Below are positions 1 to 10,708 of a DNA stretch of 64,000 bases, piece by piece. Position 1 is the stretch's first letter, and each line of letters opens with the position of its first letter. The translations under genes and the position numbers were made by a program. This stretch comes from Artemisia argyi (lineage: Eukaryota > Streptophyta > Magnoliopsida > Asterales > Asteraceae), in NCBI GenBank assembly GCA_030686995.1, contig CM060685.1:23916065-23980064 (forward strand), read 5' to 3'. The notes beneath the pieces were generated by a model, which saw nothing but the letters and a program-made list of their open reading frames with translations, made no database searches and had not been told where the DNA came from.

Positions 1-159
1 AATGTTGTTAATCAGATGGTTAATAGTGATAAAACACTTAAGCTGCAGAAAGACTATGGTTCTGATGATCAAGCATTCAATTTGCTATTCAAGTATAAGA
101 AGATATTTGATCAACTGAATTCTCAAGAGCTGAAGTGTTTGGAAGCATCCTCCAAGTGA
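1..159 (+). CDS. C-terminal end of an open frame upstream of a copia-type LTR (partial)
   Basis: The frame is open from base 1 and stops at TGA 157-159, giving 52 residues rich in Lys, Gln and Leu. I do not recognise the protein and see no catalytic motif. It sits 60 bp upstream of the polypurine tract and LTR at 220, so it is probably the last coding part of that retroelement, or an extra 3' ORF. The start lies outside the window. Confidence 0.3.
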   Translation, partial: NVVNQMVNSDKTLKLQKDYGSDDQAFNLLFKYKKIFDQLNSQELKCLEASSK

Positions 160-219
160 TTAATTGAGCTTTGAAGAAACTTGAATATTTAGAAATAAAT
201 ATTAAGTTTAGGGGAGGAT

Positions 220-689
220 TGTTGGGTTTGACCAAGTGACACTGCTGCTATGAGACTCTGCTGCTGAGTAATACTGCTGCTACAATGAAACTGCTGCTGG
301 TGTTAATGACTCTGCTACTGAAGACAATCTGCTGCTTGGTGAAACTACTGCTGAATGAATTAACATTGTATACGATAGGATAATTATGGAATAGATTCTT
401 TGTATAGTTTATCTATTTAGATTATTCTTATCTTGTAGAGAAAGGTATTGTAAACCTAGTAGGACTCCTTGTTCTATAAAAGGAGGATCCTAGGGTTAGA
501 TTATGTACGTATTATTATTCACTTCAAGGTTGTAAAACCCTAGCATTATTGAGTGCTCGTATTAATAATATTGAAGTGTTGAAAGAGAATTCTTAATCTT
601 CTTAAGTTAAGCTTTTATATTCCGCGTTTAAGCTTAAGTATTTGTTTAAGTTAACTTCTATATAAGTATTAGCTCAACTGGGATCAACA
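220..689 (+). repeat. LTR of a Ty1/copia-type element (3' LTR)
   Basis: The 470-bp segment starts TGTTGGG and ends GATCAACA, giving the TGTTG/CAACA terminal inverted repeat usual for copia LTRs. A purine-rich tract (AGGGGAGGA, 210-218) directly precedes it, as expected of a 3' LTR. Inside are a run of CTGCTG motifs (about 240-350) and a TATA-like CTATAAAAG at about 474-482. No primer-binding site follows 689, which also fits a 3' LTR. The partner LTR is not in the window. Confidence 0.7.
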
Positions 690-1629
690 TGAAATAAGTG
701 TGTTGCATAAAAAAAATAGATTAAACTTACAATATTTCCAAACTGAGAAACAAAGAACCAATTGCCAAGAACCACTTATAGATTTCCCATGAAACCTCTA
801 AACCTCATTTCATCCAGAGATAAACCTGCTCCATTGCTTCTTGCTTGAATTTTTATTTTCTATTTATTTTATTTGATTTTTTTGATATTTTTCTATTTAT
901 GGCTAAATAGACAATTAAGGTTTTTCTAAAACTTATATTAGCTTTGTCAGAGCTTATATAAACTTATGAACAGCCTTAACATCAACTAACAACAACACAT
1001 GAACTTTTAGTGATTTTGATCAAACTTGAAATGGGCATAAATTGAGATAGCAACTAAAACTTAAAATTAACTTTAATTAAAGATAGAAATGCATGAAATT
1101 AACTGATACAAGCTTGTTTTGATTGAAATTACAAATGAAAATAAAGTTTACACTACCTACGGCTAATTTATACTACTCCTAATCTAATACTCTTCACCTC
1201 TGGCTTCTTTTCCCTTTTGTAGCAATTTTCTGAGTCAAGTGGGACCCACTTGACCTTTCCCACCAATCCAGAACCATTGATAAGGTCCAATTGATCCAGG
1301 CTATTTAAAACACCTTTTGGCGCCAAAAAGTCTTGGGGGTAACGTGTGAGGATATCAGGGCATTTATTGATGTTTGGGAGGTTGTGTGAGGTGGAGAGAC
1401 AGGTGGGAGTTATCTTGGAGGCCAAGGTGGAGTGAAACAGGTGAGGTGGAGGAGTGGTATGTGATACAGTGGTGAGGGTGGTTTTGGGGAAGAAGGGCGG
1501 GGTCAACAGGTTTGACCGGGTTTTTATTTAATAAAGGTGTGGGCTTGGATTGGGCCAGGGGATCACATGGGCTGTTGTTTAGTTTGGATTGGGTTTTGGT
1601 TTTGGATTTATAGTAGATAAAGGATCCGT
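690..1629. other. Non-coding AT-rich stretch with a 21-bp palindrome
   Basis: No gene can be supported. The one open frame, 1,168-1,506 on the minus strand, is Pro/Ser/Thr-rich with no domain. A near-perfect palindrome, GTCAAGTGGG-A-CCCACTTGAC, lies at 1,234-1,254. The stretch is probably retroelement non-coding sequence trapped between the LTR at 220-689 and the Ty3 element at 2,411. Confidence 0.4.
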
Positions 1630-2300
1630 TTGGTTTTGAATTTACACAAGGACCAATTTTGTAATTTATTGAAAGTTTGGGGTAGGTTGTGGTAAGTTTC
1701 CAAATTTATCACAAGGGTTGTAATTTGCCAAGTATGAATAGTACATGGATATTTTTGATATATTGAACTTTTGAAATACCCGGGGACTATTATTGACAAA
1801 ACTGAAACTTCAGGGACCAATTTGTAATTCCTTCAAAACTTTCAACCAGGGATCAAATTTGACAATTTGTGATTATCCAAGTACCAAAATTGACTTTTTA
1901 TCCAAAATATTCCACCAGGGACTAATTCTGTCATTATTTGAAAGTCCAGGGACCAAAACTGCCAAACTGCCAAACTTGAGGGACCAATTATGTAATTTCA
2001 CCAAACTTCACACCAAGGACCATTCCTGCAAAAGATTATTAGTACAAGGACCAAAATTGATTTTCTCAAAGTTTTTACATCCCAGGGACCATTTATGTCA
2101 ATTTCCAAAGTACAGGGACTAAACTTGTAATTTTGTGAAACTTTGCACCAAAGGACTAAATATGCAACTTTATGATTAAAAAGGACCTTTGATGACTTTT
2201 TCATGTTTTTAGAATAACCCGGGACTAGTTTTGCCAATTTATGAAACTTGAGGGACTGAAACTGCCAATTATGCAAACTTTGTACGTTTTTCATCTGTTT
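1630..2300 (+). repeat. Degenerate interspersed GGGACCAA-type repeat array
   Basis: Short units reading roughly 'agggaccaa...tttgtaattt...' recur every 40-60 bp, for example near 1,813, 1,950, 1,980, 2,047, 2,093 and 2,150. They are irregular in length and strongly diverged. They create open frames on both strands that are not genes. The array has the look of an old internally repetitive transposon non-coding region; the family is not identifiable by eye. Confidence 0.45.
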
Positions 2301-2410
2301 TTGCATATTTTGCATTTGAAACATATAAAACACACCTTTAAGATATTTTAAGTATTTTGATACATATTTGAGTGTTTTTGTATGTTTTGGCAGTTCAGAT
2401 TAGTATAAAA

Positions 2411-3354
2411 TGATGAGTATTTAGACACTCATCAAAACCCTAAAGACGAATTTTGGTGTAACTTTACAGGTTTTTCAAGGGTTCCAACCCCTTGATACCT
2501 TGCATGATTAATTAAGATAAGTGTTCTTCTAATTCAATCAATATGTCTATGTGTTGGTTGTCTATATCTTGTTCTTATCTTAATTCTATCATGCTAGGCT
2601 AGATCTCTTTTGTGTTTGCTTAGATCTAATGAAACCTAGATATTGATTATGTGTTGATTACTTGTTTATTCTTGTCTTGGATGAATGATTTATATGTTAG
2701 GCTTAAGAAAACTGGCAGATCTCCAAATGGTAACATGCTTGAACGTCTTAAGAAACATGAACCGAGGCGTACTAGGTCTTTATTGGTTGTATTTAATGCA
2801 TGAGCCACTGTTTACAATCCCTATAGTTGTGCTGGGCATGATGTAGGAGGAGATAAGAGCTCATAGAATTGGGGAGTTATGTATGCCACCCCATGAATGG
2901 TATTAAGGAATACGATCCGTCATCCATGCAATTATAACAAGTAATTAACGTGTAAAAGATATCTAGGGAGTAGTGAAATCTAAGTAAACACATTTTCTCC
3001 AATTACTGCTCACAACCTTAGTATAAATTAGTTTAATTTCATTTTTAGTATTTTATTTTGATTGCATCTTAGTATTGGGTTAGTTGAATAGCAACTAATT
3101 CCGCCCACTCTTCCAAAACCCGAGATTTTACTTGCTTTCATAAAAATATAAAAATACAAAAATAATCATCCCTCACCTTTAGAACTAGTATTTAGGCTTT
3201 CTAATCCTAGCGACACTATTCCTAAGCTGAACGATCAATCCCCCGGTACTTGTCACTATACTATACTACAACGATCAGGTACACTGCCTGGTGGGGGTTG
3301 TAAGCTTCTCGAGATCCCTCGAGAGGTAAAACCTGTTGCGATTCCCACGCATCA
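2411..3354 (+). repeat. 5' LTR of the Athila-like element, U3 region missing
   Basis: It starts TGATGAG and ends CACGCATCA, so the TGATG/CATCA ends match the 3' LTR. Only bases 2,435-3,354 align with the 3' LTR; the 531-bp U3 of the other copy, including its TATA box and palindromic array, is replaced here by about 24 bp. I count seven single-base differences and no indel in the 920 shared bases. Without U3 this LTR should not drive transcription. The first bases (TGATGAGTATTTAGACACTCATCA, 2,411-2,434) could instead belong to a different LTR family. Confidence 0.7.
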
Positions 3355-3360
3355 AGTTTT

Positions 3361-3380
3361 TGGCGCCGCAGCCCGGGGAA
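3361..3380 (+). other. Primer-binding site, tRNA-Asp type
   Basis: TGGCGCCGCAGCCCGGGGAA begins six bases after the 5' LTR. It closely resembles the TGGCGCCGTTGCCGGGGA primer-binding site, complementary to the 3' end of tRNA-Asp, that is typical of Athila/Tat-lineage Ty3 elements. It fixes the element's orientation as plus. Confidence 0.75.
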
Positions 3381-3524
3381 TAGTTATTGTCTAGGTTAGG
3401 ATTTCTTTTTATTAGGTCTACTTGCTAGATTCCTTTCTAGTAAGATTTTATTTTTATTTTTAGGTCTTCTTTAGTCTATCTTACTTCTTCGTGTCTTTGT
3501 TCGTAATCTTTACCATCCGACATC

Positions 3525-5294
3525 ATGGAAGGTGGTAACATCTTTGAACCCGTCATCCCACCACAACAAAACCCACCACTAGAACCCCTTAGGCCCCGAA
3601 CCTTAGGAGAGTATTCCCGACCTAGCCACCAAGGCTACCGAAACACCATTGAGCTCACCGGAGCCAATGTGACTCCCTTGCGATCCGACACCATCCGGTT
3701 GGTGCAAAGCGGATGTGCATTCCATGGACTTCGTTCCGAAGATCCAAACCAACATCTTAAGGACTTCCTCAAAATCGTAGATTCCATAGACCTAGATGTT
3801 GAAACTAGAGAGACTACCCGTTTACGCCTATTCCAATTCTCTCTACGGGATCAAGCTAGTCAATGGCTTGAGCGTTTACCCGCGGGATCCATCACTACAT
3901 GGGACAATCTCGCCAATCGCTTCCTTACCCAATTCCTTCTGCCGGAAAAGACTGCAATGCTTAGAAGGGACATTTTGATGTTTGAGCAACAGCGGGGTGA
4001 AACTTTTTACGAGGCTTGGGCCCGTTTTAAGGATCTCCTCCACAAGATCCCTCATCATGGCATAAACCTTTGGTTATTAGTCCAGATTTTCTACGACCAT
4101 GTTGACTATCACACTAAGCGCACTATCGACAGGGCTGCGGGAGGTAAATTGCGTGATAAGAACGCCGAGGAGTCTTGGGCAATTATCGAAGAGCTCGCTG
4201 TTGATAATCATGAGATTTGGAAATTTAAACATACGATAGAAGCGGCCATCAATGCAGTCTCGACATCTGGAGGAACCACCGAAATCCCCGATGAACTCCT
4301 ATGCAAACTTGAGGCAAAAGTTGACTATTTTGAGGAAAGGCAAAGGAGACCTTTAAGTCCTAGACAAGCCACTGTCAATTCTGTCTCAAAACCAACTTCG
4401 GCACCATTATCTGAGTCACCTTCTAGAGAACATGTCGAGACTTTTCAGAGGTGCACCCCACCTTGTTCCCCTCCCAAGGAACTTAGCTCAGAGTTTGAGG
4501 CTAGGATGAGAGAATATATGGCAACTCACTCAGATCGGCTTGCTAGATTCGAAGAAGCAGTTTATAAGCAAAAAGAGGAAATGCAGGAGAAAATGAATGA
4601 GATGTTGAGTCTATTGGAGGAGTATGCCAACCAGAGAACCCCCGAACGAATGCTACTAAGGAAAGAAAGCGCCACTCCCACCACCCAATTTGTTAACTCC
4701 GTCACCATTGTCCAAAAAGATAACGAGAAGGTAGAAACTCCTGCTAAACAGACCTTAGAAAAACCACCAGAATCTCAACCTTTGAGTTACTACCTGAAGC
4801 ATGATATAAACAAAAACGCCATAGCAAATTGGATTAAGGGTGATGGGCGTAACCAATCCTCCGGACAGGTTCCTGAGAAAGAGGAAGAAGAGGAAGATGA
4901 GTATGATACGCTTCCTGGAGGATCGGTATTCGAGAGGTTATTGGTACAAAAAGTGGCTACTAAGCAGGTAGCATGTGGGAACTTTGAAATACCAACAAGC
5001 ATCGGGGACTTGAAACATCTTAGTGCTTTCGCCGACCAAGGATCAGAAATAAACCTTATGCCCCTAACTATTTACATCCAACTAACGTCAAAAATGCCAG
5101 CCCCTACTCGTGTTAGGCTATCTCTCGTTGGGCACTCGTACATATACCCCTTAGGGATCGCAGAAGATGTATTAGTTAATGTCGCAGGATTCATGTATCC
5201 CGTTGATTTTATGATTATCGATGATAAAGGGGATGGTTGCATGCCAATAATCCTTGGGGCACCATTCCTCACCACCGCTAGGGCTGTCATTTAG
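3525..5294 (+). CDS. Gag-protease polyprotein of the Athila-like element
   Basis: The frame is 589 codons and starts at ATG 3,525, about 145 bp after the primer-binding site. Residues of roughly 100-240 look like a retrotransposon Gag core (FQFSLRDQASQWLERLP, then FLTQFLLPEKT and FEQQRGETFYEAWARF), as known for plant Ty3 Gag. A charged, partly coiled-coil region follows, with an acidic run (EKEEEEEDEYD) near residue 450. The C-terminal 95 residues resemble the retropepsin domain. The active-site region reads FADQGSEINLMP where the family usually has a D-[LS]-G-A/S motif, so activity is doubtful. An in-frame TAG (5,292-5,294) ends it, and the same frame continues downstream. Gag would coat the RNA; the protease would cut the polyprotein. 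It is otherwise undamaged, which fits a young element. Confidence 0.8.
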   Translation: MEGGNIFEPVIPPQQNPPLEPLRPRTLGEYSRPSHQGYRNTIELTGANVTPLRSDTIRLVQSGCAFHGLRSEDPNQHLKDFLKIVDSIDLDVETRETTRLRLFQFSLRDQASQWLERLPAGSITTWDNLANRFLTQFLLPEKTAMLRRDILMFEQQRGETFYEAWARFKDLLHKIPHHGINLWLLVQIFYDHVDYHTKRTIDRAAGGKLRDKNAEESWAIIEELAVDNHEIWKFKHTIEAAINAVSTSGGTTEIPDELLCKLEAKVDYFEERQRRPLSPRQATVNSVSKPTSAPLSESPSREHVETFQRCTPPCSPPKELSSEFEARMREYMATHSDRLARFEEAVYKQKEEMQEKMNEMLSLLEEYANQRTPERMLLRKESATPTTQFVNSVTIVQKDNEKVETPAKQTLEKPPESQPLSYYLKHDINKNAIANWIKGDGRNQSSGQVPEKEEEEEDEYDTLPGGSVFERLLVQKVATKQVACGNFEIPTSIGDLKHLSAFADQGSEINLMPLTIYIQLTSKMPAPTRVRLSLVGHSYIYPLGIAEDVLVNVAGFMYPVDFMIIDDKGDGCMPIILGAPFLTTARAVI

Positions 5295-5795
5295 TATGAA
5301 GGTCGGAAGATTGAGCTTAAATCTGGAAAAAGAAAGATTAGCTTCCCCATGACCCCGCGAAGTGGGCATGAGAATTTGAGTTGGAGAATGATCAAAAACA
5401 ACATTGGCACGACACCCATTCGTGTTCAGAATAAGATTCTTGCATGGGAGGCAAGAATCAAAAGCTATAAGAAAGTTAAGGATGAAAAAAGAAAAAGCAA
5501 TAAGGTTCTGGTTGAACTCGAACACACTCGACACGAAAAAAATCATACACCATTTGTGGAAGGGAATTTGGTGCTCTTGAGACATTCGGAAATAACAGTA
5601 CCACCCGATAAACCAAGTCCTTGGTGGTATGGGCCTTTCACAATTGAAGGCGTGAGCCAAGATGGGATGGCTAACCTAAGGAGTAAATTAGGTGGAATGG
5701 TAATTGCAAGTATCGACAGGTTGAGGCACTACCACCATAACAGTAATGATCGCAACTACATGGGGTATATCATAACCAATGATGAAATCACGTAG
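5295..5795 (+). pseudogene. Integrase C-terminal-like tail, in frame after a stop
   Basis: The frame continues from the gag-protease ORF after TAG 5,292-5,294 and runs to the stop at 5,793-5,795; the first internal ATG is at 5,349. The last 80 residues (…VLLRHSEI…KPSPWWYGPFTIEGV…SIDRLRHY) match the pattern of the integrase C-terminal domain of Athila-lineage elements, where a basic segment leads into a 'W-x-GPF' turn. Everything that normally lies between protease and this domain is gone. This is consistent with one large internal deletion that joined protease directly to the integrase tail. Family assignment is from pattern only. Confidence 0.6.
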
Positions 5796-7646
5796 TAACC
5801 CATGACCTTGAGTCTAGCTACAAGACTCGTAAATAAAGAAAAGCGCTTCTTGGGAGGCAACCCATGTTTTGTGTGATTTTTATTTTGTTTGTTTGTTATT
5901 TGCTTCCGTATGCATGTTTTATTTTTATTGTTGGTAGATCATGTCTCTAAATTAAAAAGTGGAAATACTTTACTATGTTGTTTAGCCTAGTCTTAACTCC
6001 AACCTAAAAGTATTCTTGCAAAAGATAAGTGTAAGGGGAAACCCCAAATATGTTTTTAAGAAACAAACCGATCATGATTCTCCACAATATTAAATGAACA
6101 TGTATATTCGTATTTGTTAGAGTCAAATGCTTGTATTGAGTCATAATGAAGTTTTGCAGGATTTTCCAGGAAGTAGGACCAAGTTTTTCCAGAAATTTTC
6201 CAGAAACTTAACATAAGAATTTCTGCAGGTCCATTCTGACGGCGTCAGAGGTTTACTCTTGACGGCGTCAGGAGTTAAAATCTGGAAATTTTACCGGTTT
6301 TGTTTTTCTAACGGAGTCTTATGGTTTTTGTGAATTATTAAGTTTTATAATCTCCAGGAAATCTGCAAACTTCATTCCACAAGCATTATATCTTACTTTG
6401 TTTTCTAGGATTTAGTAACTTATATAGGATGCCGCCGATTTTACGCGAGGTTGTCTTGTCTATTTTTGTCAGGATTTACAGGTTATGTTCGACAAGGAGA
6501 TGATTTATATTCTGGAAGGGAAGCTTTAATTGTCCATTTTCTTGGAGGAAGATCTAATCTGGCCAACCTATAATCCATACCGAGCGAATCAGGGGAGTAT
6601 TTGATTTCATTCTCTTTACTTTTTCACTTTTACATTCTTTACTTGAACATTGGGGACAATGTTCATCTTAAGTGTAAGGGGAGGGTAAAAAGATGATACC
6701 TTACATATGCACTTTCGCTTGAGTTTGTTTTGTTTGATAGTAGATGTGTAATAAAACTATGAGAAATACTTGTTAGTGCAATTTTAGCGCCAAATTTAAA
6801 ATTTTTTACAACATTTAGGAGTGAAACTTTAGCCATAGCAAGCGTCTCATGGATAGGAGATTGTATGACTAGCACATAACCGTATATTCAGAAAAAATTT
6901 CCACCCAAATATGTGAGGTTCGCCTTTAGATTTGATAGGAAAAGCATTCACTATTAGTGCTTATGAGTGTACCGGTAGCATTTAGATTCTAGAACTTGCA
7001 TTAGTGATGCATTCCGAGACCGCTAGTGAGACTACATTCGTGTGGTAGGATTTACTACATGATAAGAGGCATTAGGATCACCCTTGTGTTAAACCCGTAT
7101 CATAATTACCTGACCATTTAAGTCATACTACTTGACTAGTTAAGTCAACTAATTTTTCCCACACCCTTAGCGTTGTACTCATTTTTAGTACACGAAACCC
7201 CTAGTACACCCCTCCGAGCCTATCTTTTCGTTTCTAACTTTAAGCATTTTACTTAAAGGAAGAATTTGTTACACCCCACTTAAATGTACACCCAAATCGC
7301 CTTAGCCTTCCGTGTATGCGCTCATCTTTAGTGCATTATTGTTATTTGTTAAACCCTAAGTTAACTTTCTAATTGATTACATGGTTGCTAAGTCGAGTCA
7401 TATCCTTGTACATATTGTTTTGGGACGATTGGGACTCATGGGTAAGTACTTATTTTATAGAGTAATGAGGAAGAACATCATATATTACCCCCCTATGTAC
7501 GTTAATCTTAAAAGTGCTCCAAGTGTTTTGATTTTCTTAATTCGAGTCATTATATTAGTTAAGTGTAAAGTATGTAAAGATTCAAGTGTAAGGGGAATGT
7601 TCATTCCCTATGATGTATTATTTTGGATGGTAGGGTAAGAGTGTAT

Positions 7647-7697
<51 letters not shown>

Positions 7698-8293
7698 GAT
7701 AAAATCAAGAAAAAGAAAAAAAAATAGAAAAAAAAGAGAAAAACATACGGACTACCATCCCGTTTCATTCTATGTTCATTTTATATTTTGTTATTTTTCA
7801 TTTATTAGCTTAAGTCGAGTCTAGTCTTGGCTTAGCAACGCCATATTGTACATGTAATTAACCAAGATTGTTAACTCGCCACCAGTAATAACTTTCTTTA
7901 TCCAACAAAACCGTGTAATTCATATCCCTATACCTAACGTTACAATCCTTTAAAAGACCTCTTTGATAGTTTATCCTAGGTGCTTGCGCCATGTGGTGGA
8001 GGTTTGATCCTTTCCCAAGCCTATGGTAATCTATTTTGCTATGACAGGTAGTGAGAGATATCTTCCATTTCCATAATGTTATATTACTTTATTACACCCG
8101 AGAGATGTGAGTATCTAAACACTATTTGTGAGGTGCTAGTGTATGACCTCCGAGCTTGTCTATTGGTCTTTAGTGGAACGATTATTTATTGTAATTACTT
8201 TTATATTAGTGTTAAATGACCTCTAACTTGTCTTTTGACTAGAATAAAAGCGCATTTGCTTGAGGACAAACAAATCTCAAGTGTAAGGGTATA
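5796..8293 (+). other. Long non-coding 3' region and polypurine tract of the Athila-like element
   Basis: No coding frame is supported in these 2.5 kb. Two TGACGGCGTCA palindromes occur at 6,237-6,247 and 6,260-6,270, matching the array in the 3' LTR. A pure A tract of more than 40 bases lies at about 7,649-7,695, followed by A-rich sequence to 7,745. The segment ends GCTTGAGGACAAACAAATC…CAAGTGTAAGGG (8,258-8,289), the sequence style found just before the 3' LTR in Athila elements. Athila-type elements often have a long non-coding or env-like 3' region here. Confidence 0.6.
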
Positions 8294-9744
8294 TGATGAG
8301 GCGAAAAATGATCCGTTTTTAGGGGGTCATTTAAGCCCGAATCCGAATTTATTTGATCAAATATTGCCTTAAATCGTTCCTTTTGTGATTTTAGGTACTT
8401 GGAGAGTGAATTCTGGACAAGAAGCCATTTTGGACGTTTGTGGAACATAAAAGTGAAGAAAACGGCAAAGTCTCAATTTTCCATGCTGGGAACAGTAGGT
8501 GACGGCGTCAAGAATAATTTCCTGACGGCGTCAAACCTCAATAATAAAATCCGAGAGTTCATGAAGGCGTCAAGAGTTTTCCTGACGGCGTCAAAACCCC
8601 AAGAATTAAAATCCGTAGTTGATGACGGCGTCACACACAGGGCGTCAAGAGTAATTTGTGTGACGGCCTAGGCATTGACGGCGTCAGAAGTAGATCAAGG
8701 CCGTCCGAGGAAGTATTTGGCGGCGAGATGACGGCGTCACACCTTTGTTCTTGACGCCGTCATCCCTATTTTCCTATATATAGTTTTCTAGTTTTTCACA
8801 TTAAAAAAAGAGAAGTTTTGGGAGAAACCCTAAAGATGAATTTTGGTGTAACTTTACAGGTTTTTCAAGGGTTCCAACCCCTTGATACCTTGCATGATTA
8901 ATTAAGATAAGTGTTCTTCTAATTCAATCAATATGTCTATGTGTTGGTTGTCTATATCTTGTTCTTATCTTAATTCTATCATGCTAGGCTAGATCTCTTT
9001 TGTGTTTGCTTAGATCTAATGAAACCTAGATATTGATTATGTGTTGATTACTTGTTTATTCTTGTCTTGGATGAATGATTTATATGTTAGGCTTAAGAAA
9101 ACTGGCAGATCTCCAAATGGTAACATGCTTGAACGTCTTAAGAAACATGAACCGAGGCGTACTAGGTCTTTATTGGTTGTATTTAATGCATGAGCCACTG
9201 TTTACAATCCCTATAGTTGTGCTGGGCATGGTGTAGGAGGAGATAAAAGCTCATAGAATTGGGGAGTTATGTATGCCACCCCATGAATGGTATTAAGGAA
9301 TACGATCCGTCATCCATGCAATTATAACAAGTAATTAACGTGTAAAAGATATCTAGGGAGTAGTGAAATCTAAGTAAACACATTTTCTCCAATTACTGCT
9401 CACAACCTTAGTATAAATTAGTTTAATTTCATTTTTAGTACTTTATTTTGATTGCATCTTAGTATTGGGTTAGTTGAATAACAACTAATTCCGCCCACTC
9501 TTCCAAAACCCGAGATTTTACTTGCTTTCATAAAAATATAAAAATACAAAAATAATCATCCCTCACCTTTAGAACTAGTATTTAGGCTTTCTAATCATAG
9601 CGACACTATTCCTAAGTTGAACGATCAATCCCCCGGTACTTGTCACTATACTATACTACAACGATCAGGTACACTGCCTGGTGGGGGTTGTAAGCTTCTC
9701 GAGATCCCTCGAGAGGTAAAACCTGTTGCGATTCCCACGCATCA
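8294..9744 (+). repeat. 3' LTR of the Athila-like element (complete)
   Basis: The 1,451-bp LTR starts TGATGAGG after the polypurine tract and ends CGCATCA. U3 (8,294 to about 8,800) carries the TGACGGCGTCA palindrome array and a TATA box, CTATATATAG, at 8,774-8,783. The part shared with the 5' LTR starts at 8,825, about 40-50 bp after the TATA box, close to where R should begin. The LTR interrupts a copia gag frame that resumes at 9,745. Confidence 0.8.
8500..8762 (+). promoter_or_regulatory. Array of TGACGGCGTCA palindromes in LTR U3
   Basis: Seven copies of the palindrome TGACG-G/C-CGTCA lie at 8,500, 8,523, 8,583, 8,623, 8,676, 8,729 and 8,752 (first base; the last reads TGACGCCGTCA). There are also decayed or half copies at 8,562, 8,640 and 8,661. 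All are upstream of the TATA box at 8,774. TGACG is the core bound by plant TGA-type bZIP factors, known from as-1 elements, so a binding cluster is plausible. No binding is shown by sequence alone. Confidence 0.55.
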
Positions 9745-10300
9745 CTTCAGCAATCTTATGAGAAACCTACCGCAGTTGAATTGTATGATGAACTTGACAA
9801 GCTACACAACTGCAAGCATGGTGATGGTAAACCTGTTGAAGATTATGTGACTGAGATGAAGGAATCTTTTGATCAGCTTCACAGAATTGGATTTGGTTAC
9901 CCCGAAAATGTGCAAGTGTACTTGATCAATAGGGTCCTTAACAAGGACTTTGCTGGTTTTGTGTAGAATTTCAACATGCACTGCTCGAGGAAGACAGTCT
10001 CAGAATTACTCGCATTGCTTGTTGATTATGAGAAAAGTCTACCAGCCAAGGTCAAGGCTCCTACCCCGCAAGTGTTGGCAATTCATGGGGGGAGAATCCA
10101 GAAGAAATCGCATGTGAACAAAGGCAAGGGGAAAGGTGATAAAGGCAAGCAGGTCATGGCCTATCAACCACAACCCAAGATGAAGCAACATCAGCCTAAG
10201 AAGAACAAGATGAAATCCGCCAAACAAGAAGGATCAGGCTTGTCACCATTGTCATGAAAAGGGCCATTGGAAGCGCAATTGTCCTCTCTACATTCATGAC
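9745..10300 (+). pseudogene. Copia Gag fragment with zinc knuckle
   Basis: The frame opens at the LTR junction (codon CTT at 9,745) and reads a typical copia Gag (LYDELDKLHN…, then EDYVTEMKESFDQL). An in-frame TAG interrupts it at 9,964-9,966. A basic Lys/Gln-rich segment follows. The CX2CX4HX4C zinc knuckle (CHHCHEKGHWKRNC) is encoded from 10,241 in the next frame, so a frameshift lies at about 10,235. The N-terminal part of Gag is absent. Confidence 0.8.
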
Positions 10301-10708
10301 TTGCGACTCAAGAAGCAGGGGAATGAAACTGGTAACCCCAGTTCATCAGGTGCGTTCTTTATGATTGAATTATTCACTCTTACTCCTAAATTGAATTCAT
10401 GGGTATATGATACGGGATGTGGCATTCATATCTGCAATACCTTGCAGGGGTTTAGAGTTGAGAGAAAGCTGGCCTATGGACAACAATTCCTGCACGTGGG
10501 TAACAGAGCACATGCAGCAGTTGAAGCTATAGGAGTTTTTAATTTAGTGTTGCCTTCGGGCTTAGTACTATCTTTAAATAATTGTCATTATGCACCGTCA
10601 ATTGTTAGAAGTGTAATTTCATTTTCATGTTTGTTGAACCTTGGTTTTCATCATACTATTTCTAGCAATGGAATTTCAGTTTCTTTAAATGGTGTTTTTT
10701 TATTTTAA
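10301..10708 (+). pseudogene. Copia protease segment
   Basis: The segment contains the aspartic-protease active-site motif YDTGCGIHIC at about residue 36, in the same frame as the zinc knuckle. The C-terminal half matches the usual protease to GAG-pre-integrase linker. The frame ends at 10,708 after a T-run (around 10,692-10,706), where a frameshift moves the coding into the next frame. Confidence 0.75.

Larger units (their letters stand above)
2411..9744 (+). mobile_element. Athila-like Ty3 LTR retroelement lacking RT/RNase H/integrase core
   Basis: Two direct repeats (2,435-3,354 and 8,825-9,744, constant offset 6,390, no indels) are the shared parts of the two LTRs. Between them lie a tRNA-Asp-type primer-binding site, one gag-protease ORF, a short integrase C-terminal-like frame, a 2.5-kb non-coding 3' region and a polypurine tract. 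RT, RNase H and the integrase core are absent, so the element must have depended on enzymes supplied in trans. It abuts a broken copia gag at 9,745. The 5 bp after the 3' LTR (CTTCA) do not match the bases before 2,411, so no target-site duplication is visible and one flank was rearranged. Confidence 0.8.

Noticed and set aside
1168..1506. 112-codon minus-strand frame rich in Pro, Ser and Thr
   Set aside because: No homology pattern, no start context or neighbours; lies in retroelement non-coding sequence.
1793..2333. Overlapping frames on both strands of about 110 codons
   Set aside because: Both come from the degenerate GGGACCAA repeat array, which lacks stops by composition.
5172..5660. 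162-codon minus-strand frame opposite gag-protease
   Set aside because: Shadow of the plus-strand element frame; no domain.
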